Origin: Alphaproteobacteria bacterium
Lineage (GTDB): Bacteria > Pseudomonadota > Alphaproteobacteria > UBA8366 > Aestuariispiraceae
Assembly (NCBI GenBank): GCA_033344895.1
Contig: JAWPMN010000001.1
Span: 1,302,001-1,366,000 of the forward strand
Reading direction: 5' to 3'
DNA: 64,000 bases
The notes beneath the pieces are model-generated. The model saw only the letters and a program-made list of their open reading frames with translations. It searched no databases and was not told the DNA's origin. Positions 26,980-35,358 of the stretch are shown piece after piece. The number at the start of each line of letters is the position of its first letter. Position 1 is the first letter of the stretch. Position numbers and translations under genes: made by a program.

Positions 26980-27372
26980 ATGCTGAAACATCTTCTGACA
27001 TCCGCGGGACTTTCCATCGTCCTGCTGGCCGGGACGACCGCACAGGCGGCCGACACTCTGGAAAACCTGGAACGGGAGCGGGCGTTGACCGTTCAGACCC
27101 TGATCGACCCGGCCCTGGGCCCAGGAGAGCGCGCCGGAAAACTGGAGACGGCGATCCGGCGGCTGACCGACCTGGAACGCATGGCGATCCGGGATGACAG
27201 CCTGACCGGCGACACCTCCCCCGTCGTTCGGGTCGCGTTCAAGAACTATGACCTGACCTTCCTGGTGCATGGTTCCGTGGAGCGCAATGTCACCCTGATC
27301 GACCAGTGGATGGAACAGGTCGGGATCACCACCGACAGCCTTATGACGGCCCGGGTCGGGCGGCGTTACTGA
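26980..27372 (+). CDS. Uncharacterised small periplasmic protein
   Basis: A 130-residue protein with signal peptide (AQA-A near residue 24). The mature part is about 105 residues, with a helical hairpin (ENLERERALTVQTLIDPALG, then KLETAIRRLTDLERMAIRDD) and a C-terminal part containing VRVAFKNYDLTFLVHGSVER. No cysteine or enzyme motif is present. ATG 26980 has AAGGGAG upstream. The stop TGA overlaps the start of the membrane-protein gene (TGATG), which points to coupled synthesis and a possible physical partnership. No family was recognised. Confidence 0.7.
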   Translation: MLKHLLTSAGLSIVLLAGTTAQAADTLENLERERALTVQTLIDPALGPGERAGKLETAIRRLTDLERMAIRDDSLTGDTSPVVRVAFKNYDLTFLVHGSVERNVTLIDQWMEQVGITTDSLMTARVGRRY

Positions 27373-27875
27373 TGCGCACGCCGTCCCGAATCCCGGCCGA
27401 GGCGGCGGGACCGGTCGCACTGCGCGGCAGCTCAGTGCTGCTGGGCGTCGCGGTCCTGGCGCTCGCCGCCGGGGTGGCGGCGACGGATCTCGCCGCGTCG
27501 GACCTGCTGGACTGGCTCGCCGATACGCTGGGAATCGTCTTTCTGTCGCTGCTGGGCGCATTGTGCTTGGTCGCCTTCTGGGCCTGGATGCGCATCGTTC
27601 AGGATCACCCGCGCCGGGATTTCTGGCTGGAGGCCGGGCTACACGCCGCCGCCGCCATAGCAACGCTGGCCCTGACCTTCACCCTTCTGGGGATCAGCCT
27701 CGGGATCGGCACGCTGGCCGAGACCGATCTGACACCGGAAACCGTACAACAGGTTATCGCCCGGCTGACGGAACAGTTCAGTCTGGCCTTCATGACCTCC
27801 GTGATCGGTCTGCCGGTCTCCGCCGCCGTTCGAGCCCTGCTGCTGCTGACCGATCGCGCAGCCAGCAACGATTAG
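27372..27875 (+). CDS. MotA/TolQ/ExbB-like proton-channel-type membrane protein
   Basis: An integral membrane protein of 167 residues with about four hydrophobic segments (near 20-42, 52-73, 86-110 and 130-155). The third segment has LTFTLLGISLGIGTLA and the fourth LAFMTSVIGLPVSAAVRALL, resembling the paired channel helices of MotA/TolQ/ExbB proteins (the GLLGT-x-x-GI and T-[AS]-x-G-L-x-[VA] signatures). It is shorter than those proteins and has little cytoplasmic loop. The usual Asp-bearing partner is not obvious. The start shares TGATG with the previous gene. The assignment rests on motif resemblance by eye. Confidence 0.6.
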   Translation: MRTPSRIPAEAAGPVALRGSSVLLGVAVLALAAGVAATDLAASDLLDWLADTLGIVFLSLLGALCLVAFWAWMRIVQDHPRRDFWLEAGLHAAAAIATLALTFTLLGISLGIGTLAETDLTPETVQQVIARLTEQFSLAFMTSVIGLPVSAAVRALLLLTDRAASND

Positions 27876-27885
27876 GAGTCCCCCG

Positions 27886-28422
27886 ATGAAGTATCTCGTC
27901 TTCAACGCCGTCGTACTCTCCGCCCTGGGGTATCTTTTCGTCACGGAGGGGCGGATCGATCTGCCCCGTTTCACGGCAGATGCGCCGACGGTAAGCACAG
28001 CCCCCGTATCCGCAGGGGCCACTCCTCTCCCCGAGGCCACTGCACCGCCCGTGATGTCCCCATTGGCCGCCCCGGCCGCTGCTCCGGCAGACGCCCCGGC
28101 ACCCACCCAGGCGGCGCCCCAGGAAGGGTTTTCAGATGCCCCGTCTGTCGAAACCGCCGCAGACGACGCGCCCATAGCGCCCTCTGAGGACGCCGGAGTA
28201 TTCACTTCGCCGCCGGCCGCTTCCGTCCCCCTGCCGGACCTGCCATCCGTGGAGCCGGTGGAGACGCTGCCTGAAACCCGGATGGCGGCCGCGCCGTCCG
28301 AAGAAACTCCCGTGCGTCTGGAGGAAGGCGAGACCCTGATGTCGGGGCCGGAACGAACCCGCGAGTTGGACCGGCTGATCGAGGATATGGAGCTTTTCTA
28401 TATCGAACGGATTGCCCGCTGA
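27886..28422 (+). CDS. Uncharacterised single-span Pro/Ala-rich protein
   Basis: A 178-residue protein with one N-terminal hydrophobic segment (about 3-18), then a long Pro/Ala/Ser-rich stretch (about 30-130) and an acidic helical C-terminus (ERTRELDRLIEDMELFYIER). The layout suits an inner-membrane anchor with an extended periplasmic arm, as in TonB- or TolA-like tethers, though no TonB or TolA domain is present. ATG 27886 follows TAGGAG, 10 bases after the MotA-like gene. It may be the partner of that membrane protein; this is inference from position and topology. Confidence 0.7.
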   Translation: MKYLVFNAVVLSALGYLFVTEGRIDLPRFTADAPTVSTAPVSAGATPLPEATAPPVMSPLAAPAAAPADAPAPTQAAPQEGFSDAPSVETAADDAPIAPSEDAGVFTSPPAASVPLPDLPSVEPVETLPETRMAAAPSEETPVRLEEGETLMSGPERTRELDRLIEDMELFYIERIAR

Positions 28423-28443
28423 GCGGCGGCAATGGGAGGCGAC

Positions 28444-29508
28444 ATGCGGCAGAGAAATCGGGGCCCGGACATTGCAGTTGTCGCGCTGTGCCTGACTGCG
28501 GCCATCTTTCTGACGCTGTCGGCCTTCAGCGAGCCGCCGGCAGCAACACCGGTCGCGGCGCCCCCGCCGACACCCACCGACGCCACCCCGCCGGTTCTGC
28601 CTTCGGTACCGACAGCCCTCGTACTGCCGACGCCTCCACCGCCAGCGCCTACCCCGCAAGCCGCCGCCCAACCGGCCTCCCCCCGACCGGACACCCCGCA
28701 GCAGTCCCCGCAGTCGCCCCCGCAGTCGCCCCCGCCTGGCCCCTCGCTCGAGCCGATCACTGTGACGGCACTCAAACCCGACCTGGCGCGACCGGCGGCA
28801 ATGCCCATCACACCGTTGACCGTGACACCGATTGAGGATCCTCCACCGGTGCAACCGCGTCCCGCGCCGCCCCCCGCCCCTGTGCCGGTCGCGCCCGTCG
28901 CCGCAGCGGAACCGGTTCGCGGTCCCGCCGAGACGGAGGTTGCCGTGTCGGATAGCGGGCCCAAATCCGCACCAGCACTGAGACGCGGGCGGGCCTTGCT
29001 GCGCCTGCTGGAACAGGGTGCGGGCCCGGATATCAGGATCGCCTGGCCAGAGGACGCCGCCAGCCGGGAGCGTCTCCATTCCGTGTTGAAAACCTGTTTC
29101 GGCATGGAGAGCGTTCTGATGGACCGGCAGGGCCGGCTCTATACCGCAACCGGCATTCCCGGGGCCGCCCAAAGCCCCGACACGAATCGTTACAGCGGAT
29201 TCGTTCGGGTCGTTGAAGGCAGAATGCCGCTGCGGGAACGGGCCGACCTGACTGCCCTTTACGAACGCCACGGCCTGTCAGCCGGCGCCGTGCACGCGGT
29301 AAGGCTGTTTCCGCGCCGGGCGGATGCCATGCTCCTGGGCGGATTGTCGGAAATTCTGGGCGGCGCCCTGCCGAACGGACAGATGATCGCAGCCCGCTAT
29401 GCATTGGAGGACAATGACGTCACGATCACCGACCTGCGGAGCACCGGCACACCCGTCCCTGGGACGGTGCGGCTGCAGGCGCGCCCCGGCTGCAGGGTAT
29501 CGTCATGA
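28444..29508 (+). CDS. Uncharacterised single-span protein with Pro-rich arm and C-terminal domain
   Basis: A 354-residue protein. After a short basic N-terminus, one span covers about 6-25 with an Asp at its entry (RGPDIAVVALCLTAAIFLTL). Residues about 30-165 are very Pro-rich, with the repeat QSPPQSPP. The C-terminal domain (about 175-354) is compact, with charged helices (GRALLRLLEQ) and mixed strands, and no named family was recognised. The shape is TonB-like, but the TonB C-terminal signature is absent. ATG 28444 is chosen over 28432 for the GGGAGG ribosome site. The stop overlaps the lipoprotein start as ATGA. Confidence 0.75.
   Translation: MRQRNRGPDIAVVALCLTAAIFLTLSAFSEPPAATPVAAPPPTPTDATPPVLPSVPTALVLPTPPPPAPTPQAAAQPASPRPDTPQQSPQSPPQSPPPGPSLEPITVTALKPDLARPAAMPITPLTVTPIEDPPPVQPRPAPPPAPVPVAPVAAAEPVRGPAETEVAVSDSGPKSAPALRRGRALLRLLEQGAGPDIRIAWPEDAASRERLHSVLKTCFGMESVLMDRQGRLYTATGIPGAAQSPDTNRYSGFVRVVEGRMPLRERADLTALYERHGLSAGAVHAVRLFPRRADAMLLGGLSEILGGALPNGQMIAARYALEDNDVTITDLRSTGTPVPGTVRLQARPGCRVSS
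28707..28730. repeat. Tandem 12-base repeat in the Pro-rich arm
   Basis: Two perfect copies of CCCGCAGTCGCC, in frame, encode Pro-Gln-Ser-Pro units. Copy number could vary by slippage without shifting the frame, changing arm length. Confidence 0.85.
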
Positions 29509-30245
29509 CCTGCCGCGTAAGCACCATCGTCGGATTGATCGCGCTGCTGGGCACGGCCTGCGTACCGGAACGCGAACGCCCTTACGGCAGCCCTTCCGAA
29601 ATGCCCCGCGAGTTGGACCAAGGCACCGAGGTCAGCCTGTCGGAAGCCTATTTCACCGAATTGCCGGATTGCGTCACGCTGCTGCCGACCTCGAACGAGC
29701 ACGCTTCCGATACCGGAGAGGCCTTCGCCGGGTCAGCGGTTCTGGAGGTGGCCCTGACGCGTCACGCCCGCGACCGGTTCCCCCGCGTTATCGGCGGCCC
29801 GGAGCGGCGGCGTCTCGTTGACAGGCTGCTCGTCGATCTGACGATACCGGAAGATCGAGCCTATTTCGCACACCGCATTCGCTGCCGACATTTTCTGACT
29901 TTCGCGCCGTGGGGTGGCGCGGATCTCTATGCGGTGACCTACAGTCGCAAGACCGTCGGCATTGACGCCCGGCTGATCGGCACACGCGACAGCCAGCCGC
30001 TATGGCAGGCGCGGCACATCGCCGTCCGATCGGACGGCACGCTGCCCCTGTCACCCCTCGGCGCGCTGATCGGGGCCTTCGAGGCCGCCCGTCTGGAAAG
30101 CGACCCCGACCTGCCGAAATCCATGGCCGATGACGTCGCGCGACGGTTGATCGCGACACTACCGGATCTCGGCATGGCGGCATCCTGGACGGAAACGGCA
30201 CCCGGGGGCGTCCTCGGCTACCGCCCTGCGACGATGGACGATTGA
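29505..30245 (+). CDS. Uncharacterised lipoprotein
   Basis: A 246-residue lipoprotein with a signal peptide and lipobox LGTAC (Cys at about 19). The mature part has a run of conserved-looking strands and helices, including TFAPWGGADLYAVTYSRKTV and VGIDARLIGTRDSQPLWQA, reminiscent of lipoproteins such as GNA1162/LpoB-type CsgG-fold proteins, but no family could be fixed. The start overlaps the previous stop (ATGA), implying coupled translation with the Pro-rich protein. The DUF4384 gene follows 48 bases later. It is probably anchored in the outer membrane. Confidence 0.75.
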   Translation: MTCRVSTIVGLIALLGTACVPERERPYGSPSEMPRELDQGTEVSLSEAYFTELPDCVTLLPTSNEHASDTGEAFAGSAVLEVALTRHARDRFPRVIGGPERRRLVDRLLVDLTIPEDRAYFAHRIRCRHFLTFAPWGGADLYAVTYSRKTVGIDARLIGTRDSQPLWQARHIAVRSDGTLPLSPLGALIGAFEAARLESDPDLPKSMADDVARRLIATLPDLGMAASWTETAPGGVLGYRPATMDD

Positions 30246-30293
30246 CGCCAGACGCCGGTGGCCTCACTCTCCGGCGCCTCAGGAGGCAAGGGA

Positions 30294-31961
30294 ATGATAC
30301 CCAAGGGTCCGATCCTATTGGCGGTACTGGCAGCGGGCCTGCTGACAACGGCGGGAACGCGCGCGCAGATTGCGGAACAGATGCCGGCGCTCGGCACGAC
30401 CGACGCGGCAGCCGATCTTGCCCGCGAAATCCTTTCGACCGTTGAGCCGGACAGCCGCATCGCCGTTCGCCCACTGCGCGGCAGCCAGTCCAACCTGACC
30501 TCCAGCGTCGCCCGGGACCTTTACGAAGCCGTCCTGAATGCCCTGTTCAAGGCGTCGTCCGGCAATCATACGATCCTGACCCGCGAACGCCTGTCCCAGG
30601 TCTACGAGACCTGCGAGGAATTCTTCACCTGTGGCGACTACGCTGCCCGTCTGGAATCCGCGCGCGCCGACGTCGAGGTACAATGCGCCGCTTCCCCCGG
30701 GCCCAAACAGGTCCGGTTGTTCTGCTCGGCGGTCGAAATCGAAACGACCGTTACCGTCGGGCGCGGTCATGCCGTCTTCCCCCTGTCCGCCCTCTCCCCG
30801 GCCCGCGACTGGGCGCAAGCAATGGCGGGACTGGCGGCGGATTTAAACGGTTCGGTGGCGCTGCCGGGCAGTCTGGAGCGGGTGCATATCATCGACCAGA
30901 CGACCGGCACGCATACCGACTTTGCCGCGCTGCTTTCCAACAAGCTCCGCTTCGAACTGGGGCGACGCATGACCCTGCGCCAGGGCGATCTTGTCGACGC
31001 CGCGCAGGCGCGCAGACAATTGGGCTATGAGGACGAGCCGCTGCCGGTCTTTCCCGGGTACAGTTTGCGCGGGGTAATCTGGCCAGCGGGCGAAGACCGA
31101 CTGACACTGACGGTCGACCTGAACCATGACGGACGCACTCTGGCCATGGCCACGACCGACATCGCCGCGGACAGCATTCCCGAATATCTGCAGAACGGCA
31201 CGGGCGATGTGAACGGGCGGGTTTCCGCCTCTGCCCGGGCCATCGTTTCCGATCGACTGGACCATCGTTCGGCCATTCGGGCGGCGACCAATCTCGCCCG
31301 GGCGAGGCTGATCGCCCAGGCACTTGGCATGGCGGGGCCGATAGTCGACCTGATCGCCACGGAGGCCGACGCCACCCAGGCGCTGGGGGACGCCCTGGAA
31401 CGCGGCCTGCCCTATGACGAAGTACTCGAAATCCTGGAGCCCGCGGATAGCGACGGTAGCATCTCCGTGCATCTGACGGGACGGATTACCCCTGTCGGAC
31501 GTGCCGGCGCGCCGGATATTCGCGCGGCCTTGAGCAGGAACGTCTATGAAGCGGGCGATCCGATCTCGCTGACCCTGTCCACCGACCAGCCGGCAAGGAT
31601 CGGCATATTCGCCTGGGGCGCGGACAATCGTGTCGTTCGCCTCTATCCGGCGGACGGGATCGCGGCCCCGGACCTTGCTGCCGGCGAGGCTGTCACCCTT
31701 CCCGCCCCTTCGGAAGATCGTCAAATTCAATCCGCCCCTCTGGTATTGGAAGGTGAGGAAAATGCGGAGGATCACGAGATGCTGATCCTGGTTGCGACGA
31801 GCGGGGCCATCGACTTTGCGACCCTTGCCCCGGCATTGGGCCAGAGCGCGGCCGAGACATCGGCCAAGGCGACCGAAGGCGCGGCGTTCTTCCAGGCCCT
31901 GGTCGGGCTGGGCATGACGGACAAGCGCATCCTGGCGCTGCCCTATCAGATCCGGGAATAG
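30294..31961 (+). CDS. Exported DUF4384 protein with CsgG/FlgO-like N-terminal regions
   Basis: A 555-residue exported protein, last of the operon. A signal peptide ends near residue 24 (TRAQ). Residues about 40-175 and 185-300 look like two copies of a CsgG/FlgO-type fold: IAVRPLRGSQSNLTSS with TRERLSQVY, and RVHIIDQTTGTHTDFAALLS with KLRFELGRRMTLRQGDLV. The C-terminal 130 residues match DUF4384 (YEAGDPISLTLSTDQPARI, then RVVRLYPADG). DUF4384 domains often occur with caspase-like or penicillin-binding-linked proteins. ATG 30294 has a perfect AGGAGG seven bases upstream. It ends five bases before the convergent comF gene. Confidence 0.75.
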   Translation: MIPKGPILLAVLAAGLLTTAGTRAQIAEQMPALGTTDAAADLAREILSTVEPDSRIAVRPLRGSQSNLTSSVARDLYEAVLNALFKASSGNHTILTRERLSQVYETCEEFFTCGDYAARLESARADVEVQCAASPGPKQVRLFCSAVEIETTVTVGRGHAVFPLSALSPARDWAQAMAGLAADLNGSVALPGSLERVHIIDQTTGTHTDFAALLSNKLRFELGRRMTLRQGDLVDAAQARRQLGYEDEPLPVFPGYSLRGVIWPAGEDRLTLTVDLNHDGRTLAMATTDIAADSIPEYLQNGTGDVNGRVSASARAIVSDRLDHRSAIRAATNLARARLIAQALGMAGPIVDLIATEADATQALGDALERGLPYDEVLEILEPADSDGSISVHLTGRITPVGRAGAPDIRAALSRNVYEAGDPISLTLSTDQPARIGIFAWGADNRVVRLYPADGIAAPDLAAGEAVTLPAPSEDRQIQSAPLVLEGEENAEDHEMLILVATSGAIDFATLAPALGQSAAETSAKATEGAAFFQALVGLGMTDKRILALPYQIRE

Positions 31962-31966
31962 CCCGA

Positions 31967-32758
31967 TCAGGCCGGCGTGGTTTCCCGCACCACCCGCGCA
32001 AACGTCAGGACATCCACCGCACCGGCCCCATCCCGTTTCAGACGGCGTGCTATGGCATTGACCGTCGCGCCGGTGGTCATCACGTCGTCGATCAGCAGCA
32101 CCCGGCGACCGGCGATGTCGTCCTTTCTGGTCGGGTCGGTCCGAAACGCACCTTCGACATTGCGCCGACGGGCGGAAGGCGACAGGTGACCCTGCGTCGG
32201 TGTATGACGCTTTCGGATCAGGATGTCGGCCGAAAGCGGTTTTCCGGATTCTGAAGCGAGTGACTTTGCCAGCAATACAGATTGATTGTATCGACGATCC
32301 AGCAGACGCCGACGGTGCAGGGGAACCGGCATGATCAGATCCGTACTGTCGAGCAGTTCAGAACCGACGCGCGCCATCCACCGTGACAGGCCGGGTGCCA
32401 GATCCGTACGGTCCCCGTGTTTGAAGGTGATCAGAAGTCGGGCGATGCGATCATCATAGGCGACGGCGGCCCGGGCACGGTCGAAACAGGGCGTGGATGA
32501 CAGGCACCCCCCGCACCGGGCCCCCGCGCCGAAATCCAGTTCGAACGGATAGCCGCACTGGGCGCATTGCGGTGACGAAATGAACCGGACACTGCGCCAG
32601 CATCCGGTGCACAATCCGCCATGACTTCCGGTCTGACAGCCGCAGGACAGGCAACGGGGCGGGAGGACGAGATCAAGCAGCGCCGATCCGCCACGCCGCA
32701 ATCCGTGCAGCAGGGGGCCAAATGACAGCCCGTTTTCTATGGGTCGAAGGTCGGCCAT
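31967..32758 (-). CDS. ComF-family phosphoribosyltransferase-like protein
   Basis: A 263-residue ComF/GntX-type protein. The N-terminus has a double zinc-ribbon: CLSCGCQTG with CTGC, and CAQC with CGGC. The C-terminal half has the PRPP-binding loop VLLIDDVMTTGAT and the preceding MPVPLHRRRLLDRRYNQS. In naturally competent bacteria ComF helps import single-stranded DNA; in most proteobacteria the role is unclear. The start at 32758 lies inside the end of the rhodanese gene (22-base overlap), so the two are probably co-transcribed. Confidence 0.92.
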   Translation of the reverse strand: MADLRPIENGLSFGPLLHGLRRGGSALLDLVLPPRCLSCGCQTGSHGGLCTGCWRSVRFISSPQCAQCGYPFELDFGAGARCGGCLSSTPCFDRARAAVAYDDRIARLLITFKHGDRTDLAPGLSRWMARVGSELLDSTDLIMPVPLHRRRLLDRRYNQSVLLAKSLASESGKPLSADILIRKRHTPTQGHLSPSARRRNVEGAFRTDPTRKDDIAGRRVLLIDDVMTTGATVNAIARRLKRDGAGAVDVLTFARVVRETTPA

Positions 32759-34320
32759 GTCAGGGTGCCTTCACGTTCCACCTTTGGCACCAGCGCTACT
32801 TCCCAATCCAGATATCGCTGCATTGCGGCCTGATCGAGTTCCAGATCGTATGGCTTATGAAAGACGTCCTCCTCTGCGGAGAATGGCTGGCCGATCCCCT
32901 CCTCCATGGCGCCGCCCGCCGCCTTCCATGCCGCATTGCCACCGTCCAGCACTTTGACGCGATGGACACCGGCGCGGGTCAGGTCCTGGGCCGCCAGGAT
33001 CGCCAGGCGCGGATCATCGGCCGTGAAGACAATCCAGCGGGACGACAGAATCGGTGCCAGGTCGGTCATTGCACGGGACCGAATCGCGAATTGAGATCCC
33101 GCCGGATGGGCCCGCCGGTGCGCCAGGCTTCGGGAGAAATTCACCATGGGCACATCGTTCAGTTTCAGCGCATCCTGCGCCGAAATCCGGGCAACGGACA
33201 TCAAATCCAGTTCATAGACATGATCATCCGGCATCCCGGCTTCCGTGCCGCGCTGCCCGATGCCGCCCGCCACGACCGCCACGTCGGGCCATCCCATCTG
33301 AATCAGCCAGGATGCCGTCATCGTCGCGCGGGTCTCGGTATCGTCGGCCAGGATGATACGCGCGTTCTGAACGCCGACATATTCGTCGGTCGCCTGGACA
33401 AGCTGACCGCCCGGCGCGTGGCGGAAGCCCGGCACATGACCGGCCTCGAACTCTTCCTTGGTGCGAACATCCAACAGGAAAGTGGTGCGTGCCGGATCGT
33501 CCCGCCAGGATACCACCTCATCCCAACCGATGCGCGAGACGCCGAACTTTCGCCCGACATCCGCCGCCGCAGCCCGGGCCCAGGCATCCGCACCGGCATC
33601 CGGATAGGGGGCGACTTCGGTCGCACCACGGGCACAGTCATAGCCGGCCAACATCCAGCCCATCGTGCCATTCTCCAGCGCCACGACCCTGTTCGGTACG
33701 CCGGCATTGATCAAGGACTGCGCACCGATGATCGAGCGCGTCCGGCCGGCACAATTGACGACAATCGTCGTGTCCTCGTCCGGCACCGCCTCCCGTACCC
33801 GGTGCACCAGTTCGGCACCCGGAGAATCCACCCCGCCGGGGATCGACATGTTGTGGAACTCGCGATAGGGGCGGCTGTCCAGAATGGCGAGCTTGTCGCC
33901 CGCCTGCTGCATCTCCGCCAGGTCCCGGGCGGAGATATGCGGCGTACCGAAACGGGCCTCGACATATTCCCCGAACGCCTTGGAGGGGACATTGACGCCG
34001 CTGAAGAGGATATGACCCGCAGCCTCCCATGCATCGATGCCGCCCTGCAGGATCGAAACGTCGCTCCACCCCGCGAAGCCCAGAACATCGGCGGCCTTTT
34101 CGGTCAGGCCCTCCCCACCGTCGCAGAGCACGACCGGGACGTCCTTCCGGGGTATCAGCCGCCGATATTCCAGTTCCAGCCGACTGAGCGGCAAATTGAC
34201 GGCACGCAGGATATGGCGCTGACCGAAGGCCCCCTGTTCACGCAAATCGATCAGGGCGATTTCTCCGCCGCTCTTCAATTGTCGGTGCAGGCTGTCGGCG
34301 TCGATGGACTTGGCAGTCAC
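32737..34320 (-). CDS. Four-domain rhodanese-like sulfurtransferase
   Basis: A 527-residue protein with four rhodanese repeats at about 5-110, 125-235, 255-360 and 405-510. The first two carry an active-site cysteine (VVLCDGGEG and VVNCAGRTRS). In the third and fourth the equivalent position is Asp or Ala (ILADDTET and VFTADDPR), so these are probably structural or regulatory. No signal peptide or span is seen. It would transfer sulfane sulfur, for example to cyanide or thiol carriers, in the cytosol. It starts with GTG at 34320 behind AGGGGGAC and overlaps comF. It is divergent from the methyltransferase gene. Confidence 0.88.
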   Translation of the reverse strand: MTAKSIDADSLHRQLKSGGEIALIDLREQGAFGQRHILRAVNLPLSRLELEYRRLIPRKDVPVVLCDGGEGLTEKAADVLGFAGWSDVSILQGGIDAWEAAGHILFSGVNVPSKAFGEYVEARFGTPHISARDLAEMQQAGDKLAILDSRPYREFHNMSIPGGVDSPGAELVHRVREAVPDEDTTIVVNCAGRTRSIIGAQSLINAGVPNRVVALENGTMGWMLAGYDCARGATEVAPYPDAGADAWARAAAADVGRKFGVSRIGWDEVVSWRDDPARTTFLLDVRTKEEFEAGHVPGFRHAPGGQLVQATDEYVGVQNARIILADDTETRATMTASWLIQMGWPDVAVVAGGIGQRGTEAGMPDDHVYELDLMSVARISAQDALKLNDVPMVNFSRSLAHRRAHPAGSQFAIRSRAMTDLAPILSSRWIVFTADDPRLAILAAQDLTRAGVHRVKVLDGGNAAWKAAGGAMEEGIGQPFSAEEDVFHKPYDLELDQAAMQRYLDWEVALVPKVEREGTLTWPTFDP

Positions 34321-34410
34321 GCGTGTCCCCCTGTTTCGTATTGCGGGCGGGCAGTGTAAGAGGTTGGCCCAGACTTGGGAAATGTTAGTGACACCGGATT
34401 TCAGGACCGC

Positions 34411-35337
34411 ATGCCGACGCATCAGACCGACGAGATCGAGATTTTCGACCGCGCACTCCTGCGGAAGCGGCGGGAACGCACCGCTCGGCGCAGCGGCGAT
34501 CACGACTTTCTGTTCCACGAAGTCGCAGGTCGTTTGACCGACCGTCTGGAGGATGTCTCCCGCCGGTTCGAATTGGCGCTGGATCTCGGCGCCCGGGACG
34601 GCACGCTCGGCCGCGCCCTGCTGACCTCCGGCAAGGTGGACCGTGTCTTCTTCGCCGACCGTGCCGGCGCTTTTGCCGGTCAATCCGCGGAGGGCGGGCC
34701 GTCCGTTGTCGCAGATGAGGAACTATTGCCCTTCGCCCCCGGTAGCTTCGATCTGATCGTGTCGAACCTTGCCCTGCATTGGGCGAACGACCTGCCCGGC
34801 GCACTGGTCCAGGCCAATCGCGCCCTGCGTCCGGACGGTCTGTTCCAGGCAGCCATTCTGGGTGGCGAGACCCTGACTGAACTGCGCCACTGCCTGATGG
34901 ATGCGGAAGAGGAGGTCAGCGGCGGCGTGTCGCCGCGCATTTCCCCCATGGTCGACCTGCGAGATGCGGCCGGGCTGCTGCAGCGGGCGGGCTTTGCCCT
35001 ACCCGTAGCCGATCTGGATCATATTGAAGTCACCTATGAGGATCCGTTCCGGCTGATGGCGGATCTGCGGGCGATGGGCGAAACCAACGCGCTGCGCGAT
35101 CGGTTGCGGCATCCGACCCGCCGCGCCGTATTCCTGAGGGCCGCACAACTCTACGCGGAGCGGCATCAGCGGCCGGACGGGCGGCTGTCGGCGCACTTCG
35201 ATGTCATCTATCTGCATGGCTGGCGCCCTGCGGAAACGCAGCCCAAACCACTGCGGCCCGGCAGTGCCGCCGCGCGCCTTGCCGACGCCCTGGATTCCGA
35301 GGAAATCGGGACCGGAGAACCGCCGGCGCCAAAATAA
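34411..35337 (+). CDS. NDUFAF5/BioC-like methyltransferase
   Basis: A 308-residue class I SAM methyltransferase. The N-terminus IFDRALLRKRRERTAR matches the NDUFAF5-like group that pairs with mitochondrial complex I assembly; motif I is LALDLGARDGTLGRAL, and FDLIVSNLALHWANDLPG fits motif II/III of this family. Bacterial members are commonly encoded beside comF, as here. The methylated substrate is unknown, though hydroxylation of a complex I subunit is known for the eukaryotic protein. ATG 34411 follows CAGGACCGC; a TTG at 34375 would add 12 residues. Confidence 0.85.
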   Translation: MPTHQTDEIEIFDRALLRKRRERTARRSGDHDFLFHEVAGRLTDRLEDVSRRFELALDLGARDGTLGRALLTSGKVDRVFFADRAGAFAGQSAEGGPSVVADEELLPFAPGSFDLIVSNLALHWANDLPGALVQANRALRPDGLFQAAILGGETLTELRHCLMDAEEEVSGGVSPRISPMVDLRDAAGLLQRAGFALPVADLDHIEVTYEDPFRLMADLRAMGETNALRDRLRHPTRRAVFLRAAQLYAERHQRPDGRLSAHFDVIYLHGWRPAETQPKPLRPGSAAARLADALDSEEIGTGEPPAPK

Positions 35338-35358
35338 TTCGGCTTTCCTCTTGAACAG

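Noticed and set aside
28707-28730. CRISPR-like repeat
   Set aside because: Only two adjoining 12-base copies without spacers, inside a Pro-rich coding region.
27372-31961. Zorya or Tol-Pal system
   Set aside because: There is no OmpA-type partner, no ZorC/ZorD, TolB or Pal, and the channel-like protein lacks a long ZorA tail.
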